Positions 6,044 through 10,256 of a DNA stretch of 10,256 nucleotides are shown piece after piece. The notes under the pieces were generated by a model that was not told the DNA's origin, did no database searches, and was given only the letters and a program-made list of their open reading frames with translations. Origin of the DNA: a bacterium (GTDB taxonomy: Bacteria; Patescibacteriota; Minisyncoccia; Minisyncoccales; JAGMAB01); the NCBI GenBank assembly GCA_030643665.1, contig DAOWKS010000053.1:1-10256 (forward strand), in the 5' to 3' direction. Positions within the stretch are counted from its first letter, which is position 1, and every line of letters starts with the position of its first letter. A program made the position numbers and the translations under genes.

Positions 6044-6487
6044 ATGCTAAACATTGAAGAAATCAAACAATTAAGACACGAAACCGACGTTTCGTATATG
6101 GAATGTAAAAAGGCGTTAGAACAAAGCCAGGGTGATTTAAAAAAAGCAAAAGAGGTTTTAAAAAAACGAGGCAAGGAATTAGCCCAGAAAAAATCATCCA
6201 GAGAAACAAAACAAGGAATAATTACCAGTTATATTCATCCCAATAAAAAAATCGGCGTTCTTTTAGAAATAAACTGTGAGACAGATTTTGTCTCCAAAAA
6301 TCAGGACTTTCAAAATTTAGCGCACGAATTATGCTTGCAAATTGCCGCTTACAGAGGAGAAACTCCTATTTTAGAGCAATCCTGGATAAAAGACGAAACA
6401 AAAACAATTAAGAATTTACTGGACGAATATATCGCTAAATTAAAAGAAAATATTACTCTAAAAAACTTTGTTCGTTATGAACTTTGA
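6044..6487 (+). CDS. tsf: Elongation factor Ts, short form
   Basis: This is the nucleotide-exchange factor for EF-Tu. Residues 1-45 are the UBA-like domain (IKQLRHETDVSYMECKKALE, then GDLKKAKEVLKKRG). The core contains INCETDFVSKN with the TDFV motif at 80-83, which inserts next to the EF-Tu nucleotide site. The protein ends in ENITLKNFVRYEL, a good match to the normal end of the short Thermus-type protein as I recall it, so it is not truncated. At 147 residues it is well below the roughly 200 of Thermus and 280-300 of most bacteria; the core is reduced to essentially one subdomain. It ends in TGA. The next gene overlaps it by 11 bp. Confidence 0.93.
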   Translation: MLNIEEIKQLRHETDVSYMECKKALEQSQGDLKKAKEVLKKRGKELAQKKSSRETKQGIITSYIHPNKKIGVLLEINCETDFVSKNQDFQNLAHELCLQIAAYRGETPILEQSWIKDETKTIKNLLDEYIAKLKENITLKNFVRYEL

Positions 6488-6818
6488 AATTATAGCTCAA
6501 ATTGTTTTAGGTTTTTCTCTTTTAGGCATGGCGATAATTTTGTTTCAAAAAATTCCTGTTTTAGTTGAATTGCCAGAAATTGTTGAAAAGTCCCAGAAAG
6601 AGAAAAAAATTTTTTCTTTTTATCCTAAATGGAAAAAGAAAATTAAATCCGAGTTCTTCTTACAAAAACTGCTTTCTCAAATTAGAATTTTAACATTAAA
6701 AACTGACAGTAAGACATATAATTGGCTTCAAAAATTAAGAGAAAAATCGCAAAAAAAGAAATTTCAGCAAGACGACAATTATTGGGAAAAAATACGCAAG
6801 TCAACCAAGAAAAGATAA
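6477..6818 (+). CDS. Single-pass membrane protein of unknown function
   Basis: I do not recognise a family. With the ATG at 6477 the product is 113 residues; a TTG at 6468 would add three. Residues about 4-27 (starting IIAQIVLGFSLLGMAIILF) form one membrane segment near the N-terminus. The rest is strongly basic, rich in Lys, Gln, Trp and Phe, with KKIKSEFFLQKLL and an ending of KSTKKR, so it would be cytosolic and could contact nucleic acid or the membrane surface. It overlaps tsf by 11 bp and is followed 5 bp later by tRNA-Thr, so it is embedded in the rpsB-tsf-lepA transcript. The tight linkage suggests expression with translation genes; no function can be claimed. Confidence 0.75.
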   Translation: MNFEIIAQIVLGFSLLGMAIILFQKIPVLVELPEIVEKSQKEKKIFSFYPKWKKKIKSEFFLQKLLSQIRILTLKTDSKTYNWLQKLREKSQKKKFQQDDNYWEKIRKSTKKR

Positions 6819-6823
6819 ATTAA

Positions 6824-6898
6824 GCCCGGGTAGCTCAATGGCAGAGCAACGGATTTGTAATTCGTAGGTTGGGGATTCGAATTCTCTCCCGGGCTCCA
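6824..6898 (+). tRNA. tRNA-Thr (anticodon UGU) with encoded CCA
   Basis: All four arms pair. The acceptor is GCCCGGG (6824-6830) with CCCGGGC (6888-6894). The D arm is GCTC/GAGC. The anticodon arm is ACGGA/TTCGT around TTTGTAA, anticodon TGT at 6856-6858. The T arm has loop TTCGAAT with a stem containing two G-T pairs. Discriminator T6895 is followed by an encoded CCA. The gene lies 5 bp after the preceding stop codon and 3 bp before the lepA start. Confidence 0.95.
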
Positions 6899-6901
6899 GA
6901 A

Positions 6902-8692
6902 ATGGAAAATCAAATTCGTAATTTTGTCATTATCTCTCATATTGACCACGGAAAATCTACTTTAGCCGACCGCTTTCTGGAATTAACAGGTACTATTCCC
7001 AAAGAAAAAATGAAGCCGCAATTCCTGGATTCAATGGACCTGGAAAGAGAAAAGGGGATTACTATTAAAATGCAGCCCTGCTGTATGGCTTACTGCGATG
7101 AATCAGGTTCAGAATTCATTCTGAATCTGATAGATACTCCCGGTCATGTAGATTTCTCTTACGAGGTCTCCCGCTCTTTAGCCGCAGTAGAAGGAGCAAT
7201 AATTTTAGTTGACGCAACTCAAGGAATTCAAGCCCAAACAATCTCTAATTTAGAACTTGCTAAAGCCCAGGATTTGGTAATTATTCCGGTTATTAATAAA
7301 ATTGATTCTCCGGAGGCGAGAATTGAAAAAACAAAAGAAGAAATAGCTAATTTATTGAACATTTCTCATAAGGAAGTTCTTTTAATTTCAGCCAAGCGCG
7401 GCACTAATATTAAGGAGCTTTTAGAAACCGTAATTAAAAAAATTCCGCCGCCGGAAACCAATCAGGAAAAACCATTAAGGGCTTTAATTTTTGATTCAAA
7501 ATATGATGCTTATAAGGGAATAATTGCTTATGTAAGAATCGTTGACGGTAAAATTAAAACGGGTCAGAATTTTTATTTAATGGCAACCCAAACCCCGGCA
7601 GAAGTAAAAGAGGTCGGAGTTTTTAAACCGGAGTTATTTCCAAGTAAAGAATTAAAAGCCGGCGAAATAGGTTATATCGCCACAGGCATTAAAGAACCGG
7701 AAAAAATAAAAATAGGCGATACAATTGTCAGTAGCGATAATCATCTGGAACCGCTGCCCGGCTATCTTGAGCCAAAGCCAATGGTTTTTGCCAGTTTTTA
7801 TCCAACAGACCCGAATGACTACCAGTGCTTGAAAGAAGGATTGGCTAAATTAAAACTAAATGACGCTTCTTTATTTTTTGAGCCGGAAACAAAAGAAATG
7901 CTGGGCAGGGGTTTTCGCTGCGGATTTTTGGGTTCTTTACACGCTGAAATTGTTTCAGAACGGCTTCACCGGGAATCAGGCCTGGACCTGATAATTTCTA
8001 CTCCTTCAGTGGTCTTAAAAATTATTAATCAAAAAAATCAGGAAATCCTAATTTATTCGCCGAGTGACTGGCCGCCCGCTTCGGAAATTAAAGAAATTTT
8101 AGAACCTTGGATAGAATTAAAAATAATCAGCCCGGTTAATTATCTTAGTTCAATCTTTGAAATTCTAAAAAACCTGAAAGCAAAATATATAGACACAAAA
8201 TCCATTTCAAAAGACCGGGTTATCTTAATTGAGGAAATTCCTTTAAGAGAAATAATTATTGATTTTTATGACAAACTTAAAACGCAAACTCAGGGCTATG
8301 GCTCAATGAATTATGAAACAATAGGGTATCAACGAGCTGATTTGGTTAAAATGGAAATTTTGATTAACGGAAAAAAAGAAGAAGCGTTCTCGCGAATTGT
8401 GGCGAGAGACAAAGCAGCAGTTGAAGGAAAAAGAATAGTGGAAAAATTGAAAAAAACTTTGCCCTTTCAACTTTTTTCAGTTCCTTTGCAGGCAGTTATC
8501 TCTGGAAAAATTATTGCCCGAGAAACACTCAAGGCAAAAAGAAAAGATGTAATTGCTCCTTTATACGGGGGTGACTATACCAGAAAAAGAAAACTGCTGG
8601 AAAAACAAAAAAAAGGCAAAAAGAAATTAAAAGAAAAAGGAGGAATTCAAATTCCCTCCAAAGTGTTTTTAGAAATGTTTAAAAGATGCTAA
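6902..8692 (+). CDS. lepA: Elongation factor 4 (LepA), ribosome-associated GTPase
   Basis: This translational GTPase acts on stalled or mis-translocated ribosomes and in initiation or ribosome assembly. It has 596 residues from the ATG at 6902, the usual family length. G-domain motifs are HIDHGKST (13-20, P-loop), GITIKM (52-57, switch I), DTPGH (78-82), NKID (132-135) and SAK (163-165). The family-specific C-terminal domain is intact, with APLYGGDYTRKRKLL and IQIPSKVF near the end. The start codon follows the tRNA-Thr CCA by only three bases and has no Shine-Dalgarno. An upstream in-frame TTG at 6869 lies inside the tRNA T arm and is rejected, because MENQIRNFVIISHIDHG already matches the usual LepA start. 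Processing of the tRNA 3' end would leave a near-leaderless lepA mRNA. Confidence 0.96.
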   Translation: MENQIRNFVIISHIDHGKSTLADRFLELTGTIPKEKMKPQFLDSMDLEREKGITIKMQPCCMAYCDESGSEFILNLIDTPGHVDFSYEVSRSLAAVEGAIILVDATQGIQAQTISNLELAKAQDLVIIPVINKIDSPEARIEKTKEEIANLLNISHKEVLLISAKRGTNIKELLETVIKKIPPPETNQEKPLRALIFDSKYDAYKGIIAYVRIVDGKIKTGQNFYLMATQTPAEVKEVGVFKPELFPSKELKAGEIGYIATGIKEPEKIKIGDTIVSSDNHLEPLPGYLEPKPMVFASFYPTDPNDYQCLKEGLAKLKLNDASLFFEPETKEMLGRGFRCGFLGSLHAEIVSERLHRESGLDLIISTPSVVLKIINQKNQEILIYSPSDWPPASEIKEILEPWIELKIISPVNYLSSIFEILKNLKAKYIDTKSISKDRVILIEEIPLREIIIDFYDKLKTQTQGYGSMNYETIGYQRADLVKMEILINGKKEEAFSRIVARDKAAVEGKRIVEKLKKTLPFQLFSVPLQAVISGKIIARETLKAKRKDVIAPLYGGDYTRKRKLLEKQKKGKKKLKEKGGIQIPSKVFLEMFKRC

Positions 8693-8693
8693 A

Positions 8694-8798
8694 TTAAAAC
8701 ATAGGAGCCGCAAGAAATCCAATCATGCTTATAATGACCAGGGATATTAAAAAAATCCAAATTATACGAAAAATTGTTTTTCCTTTAAGCTTAAACAT
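8694..8798 (-). CDS. Tiny membrane peptide, 34 residues
   Basis: The minus strand encodes a short open frame beginning MFKLKGKTIFRIIWIFLISL and ending GFLAAPMF. It has a Lys/Arg-rich N-terminus followed by about 20 uninterrupted hydrophobic residues, giving one membrane pass with a positive-inside N-terminus. This pattern fits a real small membrane protein better than chance sequence. Similar tiny hydrophobic proteins are, to my recollection, common in Patescibacteria. The start lies 9 bp from the divergently oriented ftsB-like start. The stop codon nearly touches the lepA stop from the other side, and the frame fills the whole lepA/ftsB gap. No Shine-Dalgarno is seen. The function is unknown; a link to the division protein next to it is only positional. 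Confidence 0.55.
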   Translation of the reverse strand: MFKLKGKTIFRIIWIFLISLVIISMIGFLAAPMF

Positions 8799-8807
8799 TG
8801 TACTTCT

Positions 8808-9197
8808 ATGATAACACGTTTTAAGAAATCAAGAAAGAGGAAAGAGCTTTTTAAAGCCATATTTTTATCAGCCCTTTTCATAGTTTTAATCTTTGGAACA
8901 ATCGCTTATTTAATTGTTTCTAACTTAAACATAAGACAAAAGAGAGCGGAACTTATAACTCAAATTGAAGAAACACAAAAAGAAATTGATAATTTAGAGC
9001 AAAAAAACCAGGAATTAGAAACCGGAATTAACAAGACAGAAAGAGAAGATTATCAAAGAGAAAAACTTTACGAACAGGGCTATGTGGAAAAAGGAGAACA
9101 TCAGGTTATTGTCCTGCCACGAGAAGAAAATAAAGAAACTGAAAAAGAAAAACAAAAAAACATTTGGCAGAAATTTTGGGGAAAATTAGGATTTTAA
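8808..9197 (+). CDS. FtsB/DivIC-like cell division (septum formation initiator) protein
   Basis: A 129-residue bitopic membrane protein of the divisome. Residues 1-14 are a basic cytosolic tail, and about 15-38 form one membrane segment (AIFLSALFIVLIFGTIAYLI). Residues about 42-80 are a coiled coil (heptads in KRAELITQIEETQKEIDNLE). The end of the family domain is recognisable as REKLYEQGYVEKGEHQVIVLP (about 84-104), similar to the region after the coil in FtsB and DivIC. It is followed by a Lys/Glu-rich tail. FtsB and DivIC cannot be separated by sequence alone here, so no symbol is given. The start has no Shine-Dalgarno. The gene ends 1 bp before the tRNA-derived block. Confidence 0.82.
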   Translation: MITRFKKSRKRKELFKAIFLSALFIVLIFGTIAYLIVSNLNIRQKRAELITQIEETQKEIDNLEQKNQELETGINKTEREDYQREKLYEQGYVEKGEHQVIVLPREENKETEKEKQKNIWQKFWGKLGF

Positions 9198-9213
9198 TGC
9201 GGCAGTAGTTCAG

Positions 9214-9354
9214 CGGTATCCCGTCCATTTGTGCGAGTGTAGTATAGTGGCAATATGTAACCTTCGCAAGGTTGAGACGAGGGGTCGATTCCCTTCACTC
9301 GCTTTGAAAAATGGGCAGGATCGGGGCGCCGGTTCGATACCGGTATCCCGCTTC
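9214..9354 (+). repeat. Imperfect direct repeats flanking the inner tRNA
   Basis: CGGTATCCCG occurs at 9214-9223 and 9341-9350. The likeness continues as TCCATTT after the first copy and CTTCATTT after the second, allowing one indel. The second copy is the 3' end of the outer tRNA-like half, so the first looks like a duplicated tRNA 3' end joined to a tRNA 5' end at CGGTA. Coordinates span both copies and the unit between them. Confidence 0.65.
9233..9303 (+). tRNA. tRNA with anticodon CGC (reads GCG, Ala by code; body looks Gly-like)
   Basis: A complete 71-base cloverleaf. The acceptor GCGAGTG pairs fully with CACTCGC. The D arm is GTAT/ATAT with A14, G18, G19 and A21 in place. The anticodon arm is TAACC/GGTTG around TTCGCAA, anticodon CGC at 9265-9267. 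The variable loop AGAC has 4 bases. The T arm is GAGGG/CCCTT around GTCGATT, with G where position 54 is normally T. The discriminator is T9303; CCA is not encoded. The acceptor end (G1-C72, C2-G71, G3-C70, U73) matches what bacterial glycyl-tRNA synthetase prefers, and the G3-U70 pair needed for alanine is absent. The charged amino acid is therefore uncertain. It is nested inside the tRNA-derived block. Confidence 0.75.
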
Positions 9355-9369
9355 ATTTTATTAAATTTT

Positions 9370-9442
9370 GCCGGAGTAACTCAGTTGGTAGAGTAGCTGT
9401 TTCGTAAACAGCAAGTCGTGAGTTCGAATCTCGCCTCCGGCT
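9370..9442 (+). tRNA. tRNA-Thr (anticodon CGU)
   Basis: A standard cloverleaf: acceptor GCCGGAG/CTCCGGC, D arm ACTC/GAGT with loop AGTTGGTA, anticodon arm GCTGT/ACAGC around TTCGTAA (anticodon CGT), T arm GTGAG/CTCGC with loop TTCGAAT, discriminator T. CCA is not encoded, unlike the tRNA-Thr at 6824. It follows the nested tRNA block by 14 bp and is probably in the same transcript. A run of nine T begins two bases after the discriminator. Confidence 0.95.
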
Positions 9443-9452
9443 CTTTTTTTTT
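9421..9452 (+). terminator. Possible terminator formed by the tRNA-Thr 3' arms and a T9 run
   Basis: The GC-containing T arm and acceptor of tRNA-Thr(CGU) are directly followed by nine T (9444-9452). The T run behind a stable RNA fold could end transcription of the ftsB/tRNA unit before prfB. No separate dedicated hairpin is seen. Confidence 0.35.
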
Positions 9453-9463
9453 GATAAATTTTA

Positions 9464-9472
9464 TGCTAAAAT
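9464..9472 (+). promoter_or_regulatory. Possible extended -10 promoter upstream of prfB
   Basis: TGCTAAAAT (9464-9472) is an extended -10 element; the -35 region would be within the T run. It would give a leader of roughly 78 nt containing the 9515-9537 hairpin. Confidence 0.35.
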
Positions 9473-9514
9473 TAAACTACTTTAAAAATATAATAAAAAG
9501 TTTAATTTCAAGGT

Positions 9515-9537
9515 CTTGCCGAGCGAAGCGAGGCAAG
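9515..9537. repeat. Palindrome with GCGAAGC tip upstream of prfB
   Basis: CTTGCC (9515-9520) pairs with GGCAAG (9532-9537). Inside is a GA/GA tandem mismatch and then GCGAAGC, a sequence known to form an exceptionally stable mini-hairpin in DNA. It is GC-rich in an AT-rich spacer and sits directly upstream of the prfB -10-like TATAAT. It is either a repeat element or a regulatory hairpin. Confidence 0.55.
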
Positions 9538-9541
9538 TTCT

Positions 9542-9547
9542 TATAAT
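9542..9547 (+). promoter_or_regulatory. Possible -10 box giving a leaderless prfB mRNA
   Basis: TATAAT ends 9 bp before the prfB ATG, the same distance as in rpsB and close to rpmE. No good -35 lies at 16-18 bp; TTGCCG (9516) is 20 bp away and inside the hairpin. Moderate support only. Confidence 0.4.
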
Positions 9548-9556
9548 TTAAACATA

Positions 9557-10256
9557 ATGGAAAACATTCAAGAAAAAATTAAGGAATTACAAAATAAACT
9601 CCATCATTTGATGGACTACCTTTGACTTAGCCAAAAAACAGGAAAGAAAAAAAGAATTAGAAGAACAAACACGGCAAGCGGATTTTTGGAAAAACCGGGA
9701 AAAAGCAATAAAAATTACCCAAGAATTAAGACAATTACAAGAAGAAATAACAGACATTAATCAACTTAAAGAAGACTTAAATAATTTAAGAACAAAAGAA
9801 TCTCTTGAAGAATTTGAAAAAAAGCTCCGGGAAAAAGAGCTTCAGGCATTTCTCTCGGGGAAATATGATAAAGGAAACGCCATGCTTTCGGTCTATGCCG
9901 GCGCGGGCGGCCAGGACAGCCAGGATTGGACAACTATGCTCTTGCGAATGTATGAAAGATATTGCCGGCAAAAAGGATTCCGGGTTAAAACTTTAGAACA
10001 ATCCTTTGGCGAGCCGGGCGGGCCGGAAGGAAGAATCGGCGTGAAATCAGCCACATTGGAAATTAAAGGAAAATTTGCTTTTGGTTTCTTAAAAAAAGAG
10101 GTTGGTGTTCACAGATTGGTAAGAATTTCTCCATTTTCTCCGCAAAAACTGCGGCACACCTCTTTTGCCATGGTTGAGATTTTGCCGGAAATTTCCAAAG
10201 CGGAAGAAAGCGAAATAGAAATTAAACCAGACGAACTGAAAGTTCAAACATTCCGC
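9557..10256 (+). CDS. prfB: Peptide chain release factor 2, programmed +1 frameshift; 3' end outside window
   Basis: This recognises UAA/UGA stop codons. Translation starts at ATG 9557, and 22 codons are read up to CTT; TGA at 9623-9625 then stops the zero frame. Shifting +1 at CTT-TGA-C (9620-9626) continues from GAC 9624 without interruption to the window edge, giving 233 residues so far. Downstream matches include the domain 1 helices, YAGAGGQDSQDW (113-124, start of domain 2) and GVHRLVRISPF (183-193) with the RF2 codon-reading SPF at 191-193. The catalytic GGQ is beyond the window. The shift autoregulates RF2: low RF2 lets the ribosome pause at UGA and slip. The usual upstream AGGGGG-like stimulator is weak here (GATGGAC at 9610-9616). 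This is a regulated gene, not a broken one. Confidence 0.93.
9620..9626 (+). promoter_or_regulatory. Programmed +1 frameshift site of prfB (CTT-TGA-C)
   Basis: The slippery CTT codon, in-frame TGA and following C are identical to the conserved bacterial RF2 site. The zero frame ends here after 22 codons, and the +1 frame encodes all further RF2 sequence. Confidence 0.93.

Larger units (their letters stand above)
9199..9355 (+). other. tRNA-derived halves enclosing a complete tRNA (nested tRNA block)
   Basis: The left part (9199-9218) reads like the first 20 bases of a tRNA: GCGGCAG, TA, then the D-arm-like GTTCAGCGGTA. The right part (9328-9355) reads like a tRNA 3' end: GCCGG-TTCGATA-CCGGT T arm, ATCCCGC, T, TCA. 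Between them, 9218-9230 pairs with 9309-9321 (ATCCcGTCCATTT with AAATGGGCaGGAT, 12 pairs and one mismatch). The complete tRNA at 9233-9303 sits at the tip of that helix. The outer D stem does not form (GTTC versus TCCC), and the outer acceptor pairs at only five of seven positions. The outer part is therefore not a normal tRNA: it is either a decayed tRNA or an undescribed tRNA-like RNA. All bases and pairings are observed; function is unknown. Confidence 0.6.

Noticed and set aside
6869..6901. Upstream TTG start adding 11 residues to LepA
   Set aside because: The TTG lies inside the tRNA-Thr T arm, and the usual LepA N-terminus begins at the ATG at 6902.
9199..9355. tmRNA or selenocysteine tRNA
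   Set aside because: There is no tmRNA-type 5' end or tag frame, and the length and arm sizes do not fit tRNA-Sec. The anticodon-bearing part is an ordinary 71-base tRNA.
9557..9625. Apparent early stop (TGA) making prfB a pseudogene or sequencing error
   Set aside because: The stop is in the conserved CTT-TGA-C context at the usual place, and the +1 frame continues as good RF2; it is the known programmed frameshift.
9893..9916. GGQ tripeptide in RF2 at residues 117-119
   Set aside because: It is in the AGxGG start of domain 2, where most RF2 proteins have GGT; the catalytic GGQ of domain 3 is expected after the window edge.
9786..9996. Two short open frames within prfB on both strands
   Set aside because: The +1 frame of prfB encodes conserved RF2 sequence through this interval, so these are shadows.
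1..10256. Alternative genetic code with UGA as glycine
   Set aside because: rplY and tsf end at TGA and RF2 with its UGA-dependent frameshift is present, so UGA is a stop codon here.

Overview
The window is AT-rich, tightly packed bacterial DNA. It most likely comes from a reduced-genome lineage of the Candidate Phyla Radiation (Patescibacteria, Parcubacteria-like). This is inferred from several traits: an elongation factor Ts of only 147 residues, a release factor 1 with no N-terminal domain, overlapping or nearly touching genes, almost no Shine-Dalgarno sequences, tRNA genes squeezed between protein genes, and one-membrane-pass proteins of unknown role. UGA is a stop codon here: rplY and tsf end in TGA, and a release factor 2 gene is present. 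This argues against the UGA=Gly code of Absconditabacteria/Gracilibacteria.

Layout. (1) 2-1594 (+): the end of a class I fructose-1,6-bisphosphatase gene, overlapped by an archaeal-type class I fructose-bisphosphate aldolase, then a small [4Fe-4S] ferredoxin. The first two are consecutive gluconeogenic steps. (2) 1596-3820 (+): ribosomal protein bL25 with an acidic/basic tail, then a secreted coiled-coil plus lytic-transglycosylase protein. The junction lies in a 7-bp-period repeat tract that supplies the stop and start codons. (3) 3809-4794 (-): rpmE and a domain-1-less prfA, overlapping, behind a good promoter that would give a leaderless mRNA. (4) 4902-5093 (-): a 63-residue unknown protein with the only strong Shine-Dalgarno I saw, divergent from rpsB. 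Between the two genes lies a tandem 11-bp repeat that looks like an operator. (5) 5255-8692 (+): rpsB, tsf, a membrane protein of unknown role, tRNA-Thr(UGU), and lepA starting 3 nt after the tRNA CCA end. (6) 8694-9197: a 34-residue membrane peptide on the minus strand, back to back with an FtsB/DivIC-like division protein on the plus strand. (7) 9199-9442 (+): the most unusual part. A well-formed tRNA (anticodon CGC) sits between two tRNA-derived half sequences that form a long helix around it, followed by tRNA-Thr(CGU). (8) 9557-10256 (+): prfB, encoding release factor 2, with the classical CTT-TGA-C programmed +1 frameshift; it runs off the window.

Most of the window therefore serves translation: bL25, bL31, S2, EF-Ts, EF4, RF1, RF2 and three complete-looking tRNAs. 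Cell-envelope and division genes and a piece of central carbon metabolism are interleaved. Several starts (rpmE, rpsB, prfB, lepA) look leaderless. The best candidates for something undescribed are the nested tRNA block at 9199-9355, the RF1 lacking domain 1, and the repeat/hairpin elements at gene junctions. I see no CRISPR array, transposase or phage gene.
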